A stretch of 64,000 nucleotides of DNA from Spodoptera frugiperda. Lineage: Eukaryota > Arthropoda > Insecta > Lepidoptera > Noctuidae. The DNA lies in assembly GCF_023101765.2 (NCBI RefSeq), contig NC_064224.1, forward strand, positions 8,140,103-8,204,102. Direction: 5' to 3'. The position numbers were made by a program, and so were the translations under genes. Shown here piece by piece: positions 12,021 through 23,184 of the stretch. The notes below the pieces were generated by a model that saw only the letters and a program-made list of their open reading frames with translations, searched no databases and was not told the DNA's origin. Within the stretch, counting starts at the first letter, position 1; every line of letters starts with the position of its first letter.

Positions 12021-12110
12021 CAATGACGTGAAATGACATGAAATGACACGAAATGATATGAAATAACTTGAAATGATATGGAATTATATGCTATGAAATG
12101 AAACGAAATG
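12021..12110. repeat. 10-bp minisatellite, unit AAATGAYATG
   Basis: About nine consecutive 10-mers in register: AATGACGTG-type, AAATGACATG, AAATGACACG, AAATGATATG, AAATAACTTG, AAATGATATG and more decayed units. Units differ by one to three bases, so the array is old. The 64-codon frame starting inside it is not a gene. Confidence 0.85.
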
Positions 12111-12304
12111 AATTTACTATGCAAATAAACCAATCAGGTTTTTATATCTTGTCAAAAATCGAACTTCCAATAAAAATTCTGTCGAATTTTCTGTTTTTTG
12201 AAACAGAAAAAGAAAATGGCTACTTTACCAGGCTTAGGCACATATCTAACAATACATACATAATATACAAAACTTATCATAACCAACCATGAGTCAAAAT
12301 GCAT

Positions 12305-12366
12305 TTCGCTGTAGGGCTGTTATCAACGCCAGCGTGATAAGGGGATTACCACGTCTAGCTCGGTGA
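12305..12366. other. Small hairpin and GATA words
   Basis: TTATCAACGCCAGCGTGATAA forms a short stem, followed 30 bp later by GGTGATAACG. Three GATA-type words occur in about 60 bp. It could be a transposon end or a binding-site cluster; neither is established. Confidence 0.25.
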
Positions 12367-12459
12367 TAACGTTACATTCGGATTACATACACTAAATATC
12401 TTCAACATTAAATAGTCGTAAACACATCATGGCGGTTTTGTCCTCGAAAAAGAGATACA

Positions 12460-12759
12460 ACACAAATGGTGTGTTATAAATCCCATGTAATAGGAGGTGA
12501 GCCCATTGCCATAGGTATATTGGGCACAATTTCAGACTCAGTGCTACTACTGAGAAATTTTTGAAACACCGAAAAAGGCCCAGTAATGAGGAGATGAACC
12601 TATTGCCATATACTGGGCACATTATCAGACTCCGTGCTAGCACTGAGAAATTTTAGTAACACCGAAAAAGGCCCAGTAATACTTCCCTCGCTTGAATCCA
12701 ACCCGAGAACCCTTGTCCGTTACCAGTTGCACTTGCGACCACTCGACCAACGAGGCAGA
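12460..12759 (-). mobile_element. tRNA-derived SINE-B with internal duplication
   Basis: Minus-strand copy. The tRNA-like head at the right end has GCGACCACTCGACCAACGAG, i.e. A box TGGTCGAGTGG on the minus strand; the B box is eroded. The body is duplicated in tandem with a period of about 97 bp: ATTGCC at 12505 and again at 12602, each followed by TGGGCAC, AGACTC, CACTGAGAAATTTT or a close variant, and GGCCCAGTAAT. Most other copies have one body unit. Confidence 0.8.
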
Positions 12760-13188
12760 CATATCCTATTATAAAGATTTATCAAGAATAAAGACTATCA
12801 AAGATACTTAACATAAGGATTAAAATCCACATGACACTACAATGTTATAACCACTAGTTAAACGACTCAATTAACGATACAGTTAAAATGAACCTACAAT
12901 AAAAAGTGAGTTAAGTTAAATACAGTGATTATAAACCCCCATGTGATTAGCCATTAGCCCTATACCCCATGAATAGATGGATAATTGATAGATGGTTATG
13001 TTGCAACTGTCATTTTATTAATATAAGTATAATTATAATGTAGGAAACGTGTTATCATTTTGTAACAATGTAACAGGTTGGTTGGGCTTTTTAAGTAGGT
13101 AGATTTTTAATCAAAAAATAATTTGATGAAGGTTTTTGTGTCTTTTTAAATTCTCTAATACGATATAGTCTATTTTCTTTTACGTGGC
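12760..13188. other. AT-rich non-coding stretch
   Basis: No gene or repeat recognised. Confidence 0.4.
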
Positions 13189-13273
13189 TATTTAATGACT
13201 ATTCCTTAGTAACAAATTTGTTCCTAAAACAATAGCTAAGGACTGGGTTAAGTAACCATTAAATGACTGAGTA
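13189..13273. mobile_element. MITE-1, left end shortened
   Basis: The right end is intact (CTAAGGACTGGGTTAAGTAA, then CCATTAAATGACTGAGTAC). The left end has lost about 17 bp of the terminal repeat and starts TTTAATGACTATTCCTTAG. Same family as 7632-7733 and 47046-47147. Confidence 0.7.
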
Positions 13274-13805
13274 CGCCGGGTAAGAATATTTTCTTTATCT
13301 AATTATTTCTTCTTCTAGAAATATTTATATTCGTTTCTTTGTTTCCATTAACGGACAGATTTGAAAAAGTCTCTCATCATTGGAAAAGTATGTTACTTTT
13401 TAGGAAGTAGTAGAGGCGACAAGTAATTATAAAAATGGTCCCCCACACACAGAAAACACCACAAAAATCCTTCACAATTAGTTTAGTTATCTAAATTTAG
13501 CTCACAGATCGTTGTGGAGTTAAATAAATATGTAATTACATACATATAAGGTATTGGTATCGTCATACAAGGGCACAGCCTTGGTACTTAGATAAATTTA
13601 CATTATTGCATGCATGACACACTAATGCGTAGTTCACAACAAAAATATTCGGTTTCAAATAATTGGAAAAGTTTTTTTATATAACTCTTTCCCGAGAGGG
13701 GTTTGATAAATGTGATATGTTGTAGATGTGTTATGTTAAAGTTTTGAAAAAATCTCACGTTTTATTAGTTAGTTTGAATTAGGTGGGTCATGTAGTTTGG
13801 GAATC
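13274..13805. other. AT-rich non-coding stretch
   Basis: No gene or repeat recognised. Confidence 0.4.
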
Positions 13806-13864
13806 TTCTTCATGCGAGAAGAGGCTTTGGTTAGCAGTGGCCATTATTAGGCTGTTGATTAAAT
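13806..13864 (+). mobile_element. LINE 3'-end fragment (family E)
   Basis: TTCATGCGAGAAGAGGCTTT then AGCAGTGGCCATTATTAGGC and TGTTGAT: the last 60 bp of family E. Confidence 0.6.
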
Positions 13865-15051
13865 ATAATATATACCTCTAATATGTTGATTAAAGATGTA
13901 AAAAGAAACATAATTATATTACTCCCAAAGAGTACGGTACCTACTTTGATGGAGTGAAAAATGTAATAAACTAAACTAAATAGGATAGGATAGAATACTT
14001 TAAGTCTAAGTGGTAGAAATCTATTGTACGATGAGTTTTATTCTTTTGTTTAATCATTGTTAATTTAAGCAGTTTAGTACCGTACATTAAAACCTTGTGT
14101 CATTGCTCCTTTGAAACTTTCAGCTACTTTGATCTTTCGGTTATATGTTTATCTTATTTTAATTTTTTGCGTATTATATCTAACTACAACTGGAGTACAA
14201 TATACTTCAGTCCATCTATTGTCAGACATGCTGGCGTCTGACTAATAACGCATAATAGTTAATTTTCTACGCACTATGTCGGGATGTACTCATGTCACTG
14301 GGCTATGCGACACAGCACTCAATGTGCATCGTAACGCAGTTTCCTACAATTGCATTCTAAAACTCGTTTAGAATTTAAATAAGACAACAACAACTATAAA
14401 ATAACTATTTAAATTTATAGATTTGACAGTTAAAAATAATTTGGCGGGTAAAGCCGCCATCTTGGTATTTTTGACAGCTCTAGTCCCGCTCTTTTTTTCT
14501 TTTATGCAAATGTTCATGTCATATTCAGCCTTGTTTTGCAAACTATAAATTAATTTATAATAATTAAAATAAATGAGACATCGAGTAGGCAAACTGAAGC
14601 GGAAACTATTGCCTATTATTACTAGGTAATCTGACTAAAATGACCAATTAGGTAATGTGTTGTTTAACCCAGCCAATAGGAGAGAAGCAGTGATGATTAA
14701 TTCTTATTTATCGTAAAAAATGACGATCAAGGAAATCGTGGCAATTGTATTCGTGTTGTAAATATTCTTGGGTTTTCATTTAATGGCTATTGACGTCATA
14801 TTATGATCTAGTGTTATTGTTTAGGGTATATTATAGACCCTGTTACTTGTATTATTCTCTATTAAATAGGTACCTACATTTCGTGGGAAGAACATGACAT
14901 ATTTCATTGTGAAAAACGCTCTAGAAAAAACAAACTCAGAATAAAAATACTACCATATTTATTTTCTAAAAGTAAAGCGGTAAATATTATTCGTAGAACA
15001 TTTTATATTTCCGCGAAGGATGCAGCAAATATTGACCGATTTAACTTAACA
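13865..15051. other. AT-rich non-coding stretch
   Basis: A 74-codon minus frame at 14368-14592 covers the YY1-like site and has no recognisable domain. A full CRE word TGACGTCA is at 14791-14798. Confidence 0.4.
14440..14463. promoter_or_regulatory. E2F-like word beside exact YY1/PHO-like site
   Basis: TTTGGCGGG (E2F-type) at 14440-14448 is followed at 14453-14463 by GCCGCCATCTT, the reverse complement of AAGATGGCGGC, an exact YY1 long consensus. A similar E2F/YY1 pairing is at 59068-59093. Function inferred from motif only. Confidence 0.35.
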
Positions 15052-15059
15052 GTGACGTG

Positions 15060-15340
15060 CGGCGACCAATCACATTACCGCCATTTTGAAAAGTCAGTTT
15101 CTTTATCGTCACCAAAAGTCAACATCGTTATGGAAAACAGCTTAGATACAGCACCGTTTGGGCCGTTATCTAACCGTGAAAAAAAACCCAGCATACCCGC
15201 CCACCGCTCTACTTGCTTACGGTATTTCGAACGAGGGAAAGAGATAGACAGCGTAGTTTTTCGTATAAAAGAGTGGGATAGGTATATTTTTGTGCGTGCG
15301 TCGTCAACGCTGACTCGGTGGTTTGTTTGGCCTAAATGAA
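15060..15340. other. Moderately GC-rich stretch with an open frame, not called a gene
   Basis: A 95-codon plus frame (15052-15339) has no homology I recognise and no signal peptide or repeat structure. The stretch also has CCAAT at 15066-15070, a one-mismatch YY1-like site (ACCGCCATTTT, 15077-15087) and GTGCGTGCGTCG near 15293, so it looks more like regulatory DNA than an exon. Confidence 0.25.
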
Positions 15341-16079
15341 GGTTTTATTATATTAATTGCTTCCATAGACAATTGTTTTGCTTCGATGTTTGTTCGACTT
15401 GTTTTTTTTTTAAATGGACGGTGTGTATTGATCTTTTAATTAGTCTGACGGCTTCCTGTTTTAAGATAAAATGATTTAGTTTTCCTATGTGTCGTTAGTT
15501 TAACTATGTTGTAATTAAGTTAATAATAACTGCAGTAGGTATTACGTAAGACCTGTTAGGTAACCTAGGTACCCTAGTTGTTGTTAGCTACCTATTATAA
15601 GTATTATTTTGCTATGTACCTAGGTTTTAGAGTGATAATGGGTTTATTATATATTATTATTTTATTTAATAGTGTAACTATAAATACGTATGTATTTCAG
15701 TGAATATATTTTAATGGTAATTATTATTTTAATCATCGTTTTGCTGTTGTTATAGACAAAGGGATAGAGGTTATGTGTCATACATTTTATTAATAGATAA
15801 AAAGGGTAATAATATTAACCTTTTATAAACAATCCCAAGCAATTTAAGCTTGAAAATCACTAAAACACATCTTTACTTAAACTTCAATTTGAGCTCCCAA
15901 CACCATAGTTGGCAGTTTTACTTTTAACCACTAAACCAATTATACAACCTATCCTACATTAAATTATTTATTGCATAGTTAATAGACAATACTAATCCAA
16001 TATTAATTTTGTACATTGCAAATAGAGGACTGACCGACACAGACAGACATTTTGTTTTCTTTAAATTGTAATATTTGCT
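15341..16079. other. AT-rich non-coding stretch
   Basis: A 78-codon minus frame near its end is isoleucine/asparagine-rich and looks accidental. Confidence 0.4.
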
Positions 16080-16137
16080 TTGACGTTCAATCCTTCCCAG
16101 TCTATTTGAAATAAATAACTTTGAATTTGACTTTAAA
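16080..16137 (+). mobile_element. LINE 3'-tail fragment (family H)
   Basis: TATTTGAAATAAATAACTTT followed by GAATTTGACTTT matches the terminal AATAAATGATTTGACTTTG tail of family H (compare 24040 and 24490). Short, so confidence is moderate. Confidence 0.45.
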
Positions 16138-16175
16138 AGAAATTGTAAGTGGAGTATTATAATAAAATATTCTAT

Positions 16176-16234
16176 TCTACTGCTGAACATAGGCCTCCCC
16201 CAATGACTTCCAGATAGGTCGGTTGGAAGCGAAC
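16176..16234 (-). mobile_element. LINE 3'-end fragment (family E)
   Basis: CTACTGCTGAACATAGGCCT then CCCCCAATGACTTCCAGATA: an antisense piece of a family-E-like 3' end. Confidence 0.5.
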
Positions 16235-16514
16235 TTTCTTCATCAGTGGATATCGTATGGCTGATAAGATGAGGATGGTAATCATGATAATTCTAGTCTA
16301 TTCTAAAAAGAAATATCTACCATTACAAATAAATCAAGAACAAGATATTTAAATCCAAAGGTAAACTAATAATAAACAAACAAAAAGTTTGTCTGAAGGA
16401 ATACTTGAATTAATCTGAAAACTTCAGGAGACTGGGAACTCGAAAAGTATATTGCATTCGGCTGAAAGTTTCTTAATTAAAATAGCTATGGATCTGATAA
16501 TATAGAAGTATACC

Positions 16515-16538
16515 TATGTATGTATGTATGTATGTATG
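16515..16538. repeat. (TATG)n microsatellite
   Basis: Six uninterrupted TATG units. Confidence 0.9.
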
Positions 16539-16942
16539 GGAGAAGTGCACATACTTAATTTAACATTAACTTATCACCAGTTATGGTATCTTATCCCCTG
16601 TAAGGATTCCCATGGAGGTAATAGAGGCTTTCATAACAATAAACTGTACCTATATTAAGGATAAATAACCTAAGAAATACCTTTTCTCTAAAAATCAGAA
16701 AATAAGCGTTGTTTAAATATTTCAAGACGCTAAATAAACAGAAATCAAATCAAATAACTTTAATGCGTCATAGTGTACAGTGTGGTCTACAATTTTAATA
16801 CAGTAATATATTCCAACTATTTAAAATACTTCGAAAACTAGAAAATAAATTAAAATACTGTAAATAACCAAAACAAGTTACACTGATATTTTTGCTCATC
16901 AACAAAAACAAAAAAAGAAAACGATAATTTTACAGCTAATCA
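16539..16942. other. AT-rich non-coding stretch
   Basis: Nothing supported. AATCAAATCAAATAACTTTA near 16744 may be an antisense LINE tail. Confidence 0.35.
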
Positions 16943-17037
16943 AACTCAAAGTCAAAGTATTAATTTCAATTTAACCTTAATTAGACACTTTTGAAACGTC
17001 AAATTGAATTATCCATCATCGTCCCTCGTTCCAATCT
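16943..17037 (-). mobile_element. LINE 3'-UTR fragment (family H)
   Basis: Antisense copy: TCAAAGTCAAAGTATTAATT, then TTAGACACTTTTGAAACGTC and AAATTGAATTATCC. It aligns with the reverse complement of 24411-24514 and with 33798-33876. Confidence 0.65.
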
Positions 17038-17377
17038 TTTCCATTTTCAAAAAACAAACAACAGAGCTCACATACCATAAACAAAAAACAGACATTAACA
17101 TTCAAAAAAGTAGACAAGCCTGCTAGTGTGTTTTTTCAGCACATTTTAATCAGAGAGCGTTCACAAAAACGTGTGGGTACATCCAAAACATGTATTTTTA
17201 ATACAAAGTCGTGTTATGCTCTGATTAGTCCCACATGAGCCACTTTGTGACGGAGATCAGAGGCAGCCGAACCAAAATAGGTACCACTATGATGTTGCAC
17301 TGCTATAGATATCTTGTAACTATGTTTTTATATTTATTTTTGTGAGAAATTAAATAGTCATATTTTGTAATTTTTTA

Positions 17378-17605
17378 TGTTATAAGCCGGTAAACGAGAA
17401 GACGGATCACCTGATAGTAAGAAATGTAAGAGTTATTGGGGAATCGGGAATTGGGAAGATTGGGAAAGGGCTAATTGGGCCTTAGATAACCTCACTCTAC
17501 GAAACACAACGCAAGCGTTGTTTCATGTCGGTTTTCTGTGAGGCCGTGGTATCACTCCGGTCGAGCTGGCCCATTCGTGCCGAAGCATGGCTCTCCCACA
17601 CAAAT
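17378..17605 (-). mobile_element. Interspersed repeat, family D
   Basis: Antisense copy running from TATAAGCCGGTAAACGAGAA through GACGGATCACCTGATAGTAA to CGAAGCATGGCTCTCCCACA. It lacks the CCGGCAACGCAC block that other copies carry, so it has an internal deletion. Confidence 0.7.
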
Positions 17606-18514
17606 ATTACTGATACTAGGTACAATAATCTGGAAGTCACTGAGGAGAAGACCTATGTTCAGCATAACATAGGACATATGTTCCGATGTAATCTTGTAAG
17701 CTGACATGAGTATATTGGAGATATCAAAAAATATAATCTTACAACCTACATTATCTCATACATTTTGGAAACATTTAATGTTTAGATTTCATTTAAATTT
17801 AACTAAACATACGCATTAACAAATCCCTCCTATCTTCCCGAATAAATACTTTAAACATCAACCTTCTAAGCGGCTAATAAAACACAAGGCGTTGCTGTTA
17901 TCTTATCAGGGAATACAAATTAATGTCTAACTATGAATTAAAACATCCACTTGTATTTAGGTAATTACTATCAAGAGCATATAAAACATGTTTAATAAGT
18001 TTCTCGAATATTCTGTCCTATGACAAACTGTTTTAAGCAATGACAGATATTGTTTCGAACTCCCTAGATGGCGTTAGTGTGGCGAAGCTGTCAAAATGAA
18101 TATGTAAAGTTGTTAAATTGTTAAATAAGAAAAGAGATTTGTGTTATTTAATTATGCATGTATGTACATAAGTAATATAATTTCTATGTGATCTCATCTA
18201 GTGTGGGATGTCTTCTCTACCTAAAAATTTTAAAAAGTTCTGAAAATCTTATAGTTAAAAACCCTATGAGACAAGAATTCTTACTTAAGTCTTTATTCTC
18301 AACAACTAAAATAAATACGATAATTCTCAAATAAGTTACGATTAATTTTATTACAAAACAAAAACAAAATATTTTATTTTTGACAATTGGAAAGATTTCT
18401 AAAAAACATCGCCATCACTTGTATTCATCTAGTTACCAAGTCACAAAAATACAAAAAAGTCAAGCAAAACCACTCACACCCACTAGTACACTCATGACAC
18501 AAATTCATAAAAAC
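17606..18514. other. AT-rich non-coding stretch
   Basis: A short degraded family-E-like piece is possible at 17626-17686 (AGACCTATGTTCAGCATAAC). TAGATGGCGTTAGTG at 18065 resembles the AGATGGCGC word discussed for CTCF. No gene. Confidence 0.35.
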
Positions 18515-18525
18515 AAAATGGCGGC
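18515..18525 (+). promoter_or_regulatory. YY1/PHO-like site, exact
   Basis: AAAATGGCGGC, third exact AANATGGCGGC in the window, about 60 bp before a cluster of GATA sites. Confidence 0.4.
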
Positions 18526-18585
18526 TCACATCAATATTCGTTGTAATTTTCGGTACATATCTGTACTGTACTTGACTGTGATACC

Positions 18586-18633
18586 TTATCACTGTTATCA
18601 CGATAGATAACAGCCGGTATTAGCATTTTATCT
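18586..18633. promoter_or_regulatory. GATA motif cluster
   Basis: Four WGATAR-type sites in 48 bp: TTATCA at 18586 and 18595, AGATAA at 18605 and TTATCT at 18628. CTGTTATC and GATAACAG form a short palindrome within it. Together with the adjacent YY1-like site this is a plausible enhancer for a GATA factor; no gene nearby says which. Confidence 0.35.
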
Positions 18634-18639
18634 GCTTAT

Positions 18640-20530
18640 ATACTACTCATGTAGAGGTACATAGGCGAGGTATTATGTAGATAACGCAAGAGTGGCTTTT
18701 TAGTACAAAATCCTAGTTTTATTGGAAAAATGTTTGATGTGTTTGTATGACTAAATATCGTATGTACAGTGGTGGTCACATGCACCTGACCACCTCTGAG
18801 TTTAATTTTCAAGTATAAACAGTTTAATTTTAAAACTGTCCCCTGCTGTACATATACCTACTTACATTTATGTACAATATTATGAGTAGGTATGGAAAAA
18901 AATCATTTTCCTAAACTATAATTGGCACGAAAGAGCCAAAAACACATGATTGTGTTAAAATACATTTCCACAATAAATATTTAATTTCAGTAAAATGTTT
19001 CAGTAGTTTTTTTAAAGAAAAGTTCTCAATCACATCACTTGTCAACTGCTGGTGACTTAGGAGATAAGAAATAAATTAAAGTCAAGAACATGTTGTTTCA
19101 ATTGATCCTTAAAAAAACTTTGGAATCATCAAAATTGAGAATTTTATCCCAAAACCCACTCTTGCAACCTCATCTGACAAAATCAGGCGAAATATCATCA
19201 TATTGACACAAATAACAACTAAAAATAACTGATAATAACACCAAATGTAACTTTAAAAATAAACTTATCATCACAATTTAATATTAAGTTACATTTTTTA
19301 AATATAAATCTGTCTTTATTACTGTGTCGCATAAGTATGTCAATGGAAATATTGTATTCAGGAAATAATTTCAGTTCATTAACGAAAGTAAATAAATATG
19401 AGTAAAAAAGGGACAAAAGTTGTAAATAAAATAAATATACAAGCTTGTGCCAGCGACTTTAATACCTTTTCACTGTCAAAAGTCAAAAGTCAAAGTCAAA
19501 ATTATTTAAATCAGAATCAAATGACAATCGACATTTTCCCCTTTTTACTAGACCGTACAAAATGTATTATTACTCGTGGTCATGTGTGTGTAATTGGCTG
19601 TTAAATGTGAAGATTTAAGTTCGATTCCTAGATGGTTAAAGGTCCAAAATCAAAAACAGGTGATATCAATACTTTTTCAATCTGAATGTGTAAATAAATG
19701 AGTTTATAATTAAAAACTCCCACAAAAAGGGTAAAAAAAATCGAGACATATCTTTGAAACTTTTGATCTAGACACCTATATGAGCTAATCTCTCAATAAC
19801 CATCCCTCAGACCAATCAAAAAACAACATTACCCCCAATAACATAAGATTCAAAACCCAACACAGCAGCAAACACAAGAAACAAGACCAACTAGGCAACA
19901 AAGAGTAACAGTTTATCATTTATTTCGGAAACTCACTTAAACTTACAAATTGCCTTAAAAAAAGTCCGAAACTAGTTTTCGAAATAAAGCAATTCGCTAG
20001 TTCTCAAAGCAACACCCAGGTTTCTCAGGAGTATGTTACTGGAAAAATGTCTGACTAAAGAAAATGAACTTTCTTAAAAAGTAGGAGTCTGACCTACGAA
20101 ATTACTTCCTCGGACAGTGCAATAAAACTCTTTGGGGAAAGGTGGGGTCTCAGTGCTAGCGAGCAACTTGAATTAATATTCATATCAAGCTATTCTTGGT
20201 TGCTGTGACAATTTTGGGAACACTTAATAAAGTAGGAACGTTGTATTCTGCTGGTACAGTATAAATAAGTAAATGCATTTAAAGACAAAACCTTAGTAAG
20301 TTAAGTTTAGTGAGGTATGTGTTTTTTTAGGCTATATTATTTTGATTGTTTGTTATGGTCGTTATTTTAAAAAATCTTTCAAACTTTACCTTTATACAAC
20401 ATTTAAACATCAATCTATACAAAAAATTATCTCTAAAATGTTGCATTGAATTAGACAATGACTTATTTATTGCTTGTTCATGAGTGCTGTAGTTGGAATA
20501 AGGTTTGTGTAAAAAAATAGCCTTCCGCGA
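18640..20530. other. AT-rich non-coding stretch
   Basis: Frames of 65-76 codons on both strands overlap each other. A small AAAGTC tandem lies at 19478-19505 and may be an antisense LINE tail. AGTTCGATTCCTAGATGG at 19619 resembles a pol III B box but no A box or cloverleaf surrounds it. A 70-codon minus frame at 20327-20539 runs into the tail element that follows. Confidence 0.4.
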
Positions 20531-20632
20531 TAAACCCACTATTTAAATCAAAAATATTATTCAAATCGGACCAGTAGTTCCGGAGATTAGCGCGTTTAAA
20601 AAACCAAACTCTTCAGCTTTATTCACTAATAT
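20531..20632 (-). mobile_element. Transposon-tail repeat (family G2)
   Basis: Antisense: ATTATTCAAATCGGACCAGT then AGTTCCGGAGATTAGCGCGT and CTTCAGCTTTATTCACTAAT. It aligns with the plus copy at 23185-23255 (TTATAAAGCTGAAGCG then GAACGCGCTAATCTCAGGAA). Confidence 0.55.
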
Positions 20633-21077
20633 AATTAAAAATAAACTTAAAATTTTCGATGCCCACACTCATAAAATATATAGTACCTAAATAACTATGA
20701 GCAATATTTTAATATAACACATACCTATTTAAAACGTTTTACACTGGATATTTTATGACTATTTTATAAAGTAATTTATGAGTTATCTACAGACATTAAA
20801 TGCGTTATGGTATCCCAGTTAAACACTTAATAGCAGGACGTATTAAGATTAAGGAGCTATAAATGTTAATCAAAAGTAAACCTTATTATAAGTAGACAGA
20901 AGTGTTTTCATAAAAGCCTAGTCTTTAGTGAAATGTATCTTACTTTTTGTTTGTGTTATAAAATGGTGAGAAAGCAAAACGATAAACAATCGTTGAAACA
21001 TCACCTTTTTATATACAAAAGCCCAATTACTCAGCTACTGTACTGCAACAAATACTAACTTAATAAAATTTTATTTA

Positions 21078-21288
21078 AAAAACCGCCTTCAATTTTCTAT
21101 ACCACCTCCATTTTTAAGTCCCGTTATATCTAAAACTTTCTCCTGAGTCTAAAAAGAACTAAGCTGAAAACAGCAACATAATCTGTTCAGCCAAACGCCA
21201 GATAATCGCGGACAAACGTACATGTATGTATGTACATACATACATACACGTCAAATTGAAACACTCTTTTTTTGAAGTCGGTTAAAAT
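21078..21288. mobile_element. Element with ACCGACTTC-type ends (family J)
   Basis: Left end AAAACCGCCTTCAATTTT, right end TTTTTTTGAAGTCGGTTAAA, an inverted terminal pair. Inside are AGCTGAAAACAGCAACATAA and TCGCGGACAAACGTACATG. From memory these phrases belong to a very common lepidopteran repeat with (CATA)n near one end; the microsatellite at 21222-21246 fits that. Confidence 0.6.
21222..21246. repeat. Palindromic (ATGT)n/(ACAT)n microsatellite
   Basis: TGTATGTATG followed directly by TACATACATACATAC, so the short tandem reverses strand in the middle and can fold on itself. It lies inside the family-J element. Confidence 0.8.
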
Positions 21289-21290
21289 AA

Positions 21291-22000
21291 AACATATTCT
21301 AAAAGCACCCCACCAACAATATATCTATCACACGCTTTTTACATCACCAACTACTTAATCTAACGTACACAAGGAACAGTAAACCGTAACATTAATATCA
21401 ATAAGCGATGAATCGCTGTCAGTGGCGCCCCACCCTAGCGGGGAGACAGGGCGGAGAGGAATGGGAAGACCGGTCAGGCGGGGAGTGGGGGAATGGGGGG
21501 ACTCTAGGAGCGTAATTGGGACTTTTTCTTTGGACTTTAGCCTTTTGTTTTGCAAAGTGACTTCTTTCTTGTGTCGGGCTTGGCAATCGATTGGACGAAA
21601 TGAAGGTTTTAAACTATTCTGGAAAGTGCTGGAATATTTCGCCAAAGTCCTGAGGATTGAGGGGTGAAGGAAGGAAAGTGGAAAGTTTTTGGAATAAGTG
21701 AGATTGTGGGGGGCGCTATGCTAATAGCTCTCGTATCTTTGGTGCGGCGAATCTAATTTTGATTTTAATTAATTGTTTTGGTCTCGAGTCTGGTGTTCGG
21801 AGATGAGATTGGATTTGTTTTTCTTTTTAATTCTTTATAATATTATAGATTTGATAATATGCAGTTCAATGCTAAGTAAGTATGGACTACTTAATTCCTT
21901 ATGGATTGGTAGTACCTAAGTACTTCTTAGTACTTAAGAATGATAGGCAAATAGGGATGTCTAAATTAAATCTTTAAGTAAACTTAACAAATTACACCAT
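21291..22000. other. Non-coding stretch with a GC-rich purine segment
   Basis: 21425-21500 is G-rich (CTAGCGGGGAGACAGGGCGG, then GGTCAGGCGGGGAGTGGGGG). The overlapping frames of 96 and 81 codons on opposite strands reflect this base composition; I do not call either a gene. Confidence 0.35.
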
Positions 22001-22094
22001 ATTTTTTTTGGGATGGGGATATAATCATCCTATGACTTCTACCTTCTTGGGCGAGGCGAGAGGGAGTGTCAGACTCTTACTGACTAAAAACCAA
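22001..22094 (+). mobile_element. Interspersed repeat, family C (truncated)
   Basis: GGGATGGGGATATAATCATC to TTACTGACTAAAAACCAA, then the match stops and an unrelated GGATTCAAACTCGCGTTACG segment begins. The frame [20 protein letters not shown] is open across the repeat portion. Confidence 0.75.
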
Positions 22095-22657
22095 ACGGGA
22101 CGGATTCAAACTCGCGTTACGCTACGCAGCAGCCGTCTAACGACTGAACTAATCGTACAGTTGACGAAACCATTTCATACGATTTTTAACAAGGTATTGA
22201 GGATGTTTAGCAAATGATAAGACAGGTATCTTGTTTCTAAATGACTTTACAATATTTAAAAAATACTTTAAAAGTCACGTATATGCGTACGTTTTTGAAT
22301 CAAAAATGTACTTTTAACTTTTAACAAAAGAGTTTCATACAAATTTTATGCTAATCTAATCTATGCAATGTTAGTCTGAACGTCTGTATGTTTGTATGTA
22401 TATATGGTTAGTGAAACAATATCTATTGTAATTTAATGAGCCGATTCGGATGCAACACTTGTATTCTAATTCTCAGTTCATTTTTGTACTGAGCGAGCGA
22501 GGGTTAAGAAATTGTATTTTAAGATTCGTTTTTTGATTGTATTTTGTATTTAGTTTAAAAAAGTTTCAGTTATAATAATGAGCACTTCTGCTTATACCCT
22601 ACAAGAATAGGGTAGATGACTAACTTTTATTTTAATGTCCGTCTTGTAGATTGTTTT

Positions 22658-22861
22658 AAAATATTAGACACGTATTTTTTATTTTCTTTCGGAAATAAAT
22701 ACTTTCGAAGATATATTGATTTGAAATATCGCGTGACATCACTTCTACGTACATTTTATACGTAGAAATGACGTATTTTGTCCCATTTCTAAACCTTGTT
22801 TCGTTGTATCTAAGTATTGTTATCTTATATGACAAAACAAAAAATACGTGTCTAATATTTT
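22658..22861. mobile_element. 204-bp TIR element (MITE-4)
   Basis: Terminal repeats of 28 bp match at 27 of 28 positions: left begins AAAATATTAGACACGTATTT, right ends AAATACGTGTCTAATATTTT. A second palindrome TCTACGTA/TACGTAGA lies inside. If the element begins at GACACG, a TA dinucleotide flanks both sides. No other copy in the window. No transposase frame, so non-autonomous. Confidence 0.75.
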
Positions 22862-23184
22862 TTCATTACCTAACTGACGGACTAATAAGATTTTTAATTT
22901 CCATACCTCGTCATCATCCCTATTAGTGACTGTAATATGAAATTAATATTACCTAAGTTAAGTTAAGTTACAATTAGGTAATATTGATAGCATTCTAGTT
23001 AATAATATAGCTCTTTGGAGTCAGATCATCTGTTAAGCTTAGATTACTATGTAATTAGATCTAGGGTCTGCATTGATCTAGAATTCTAGATAATGTTAAT
23101 GTACCTATGTCAAGGATAGGTGGGGACTTTGATTGTTATCTATCGATGGCAGAAAGTGTGCTAATTCTTATTTTATTATCTATA

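Noticed and set aside
15052..15339. 95-codon open frame
   Set aside because: No family resemblance, no codon pattern I can judge, and regulatory-like motifs lie inside it. Kept as a described stretch and not called a gene.
19612..19650. Possible tRNA from a B-box-like GTTCGATTCC
   Set aside because: No A box at the right distance and no cloverleaf could be drawn.
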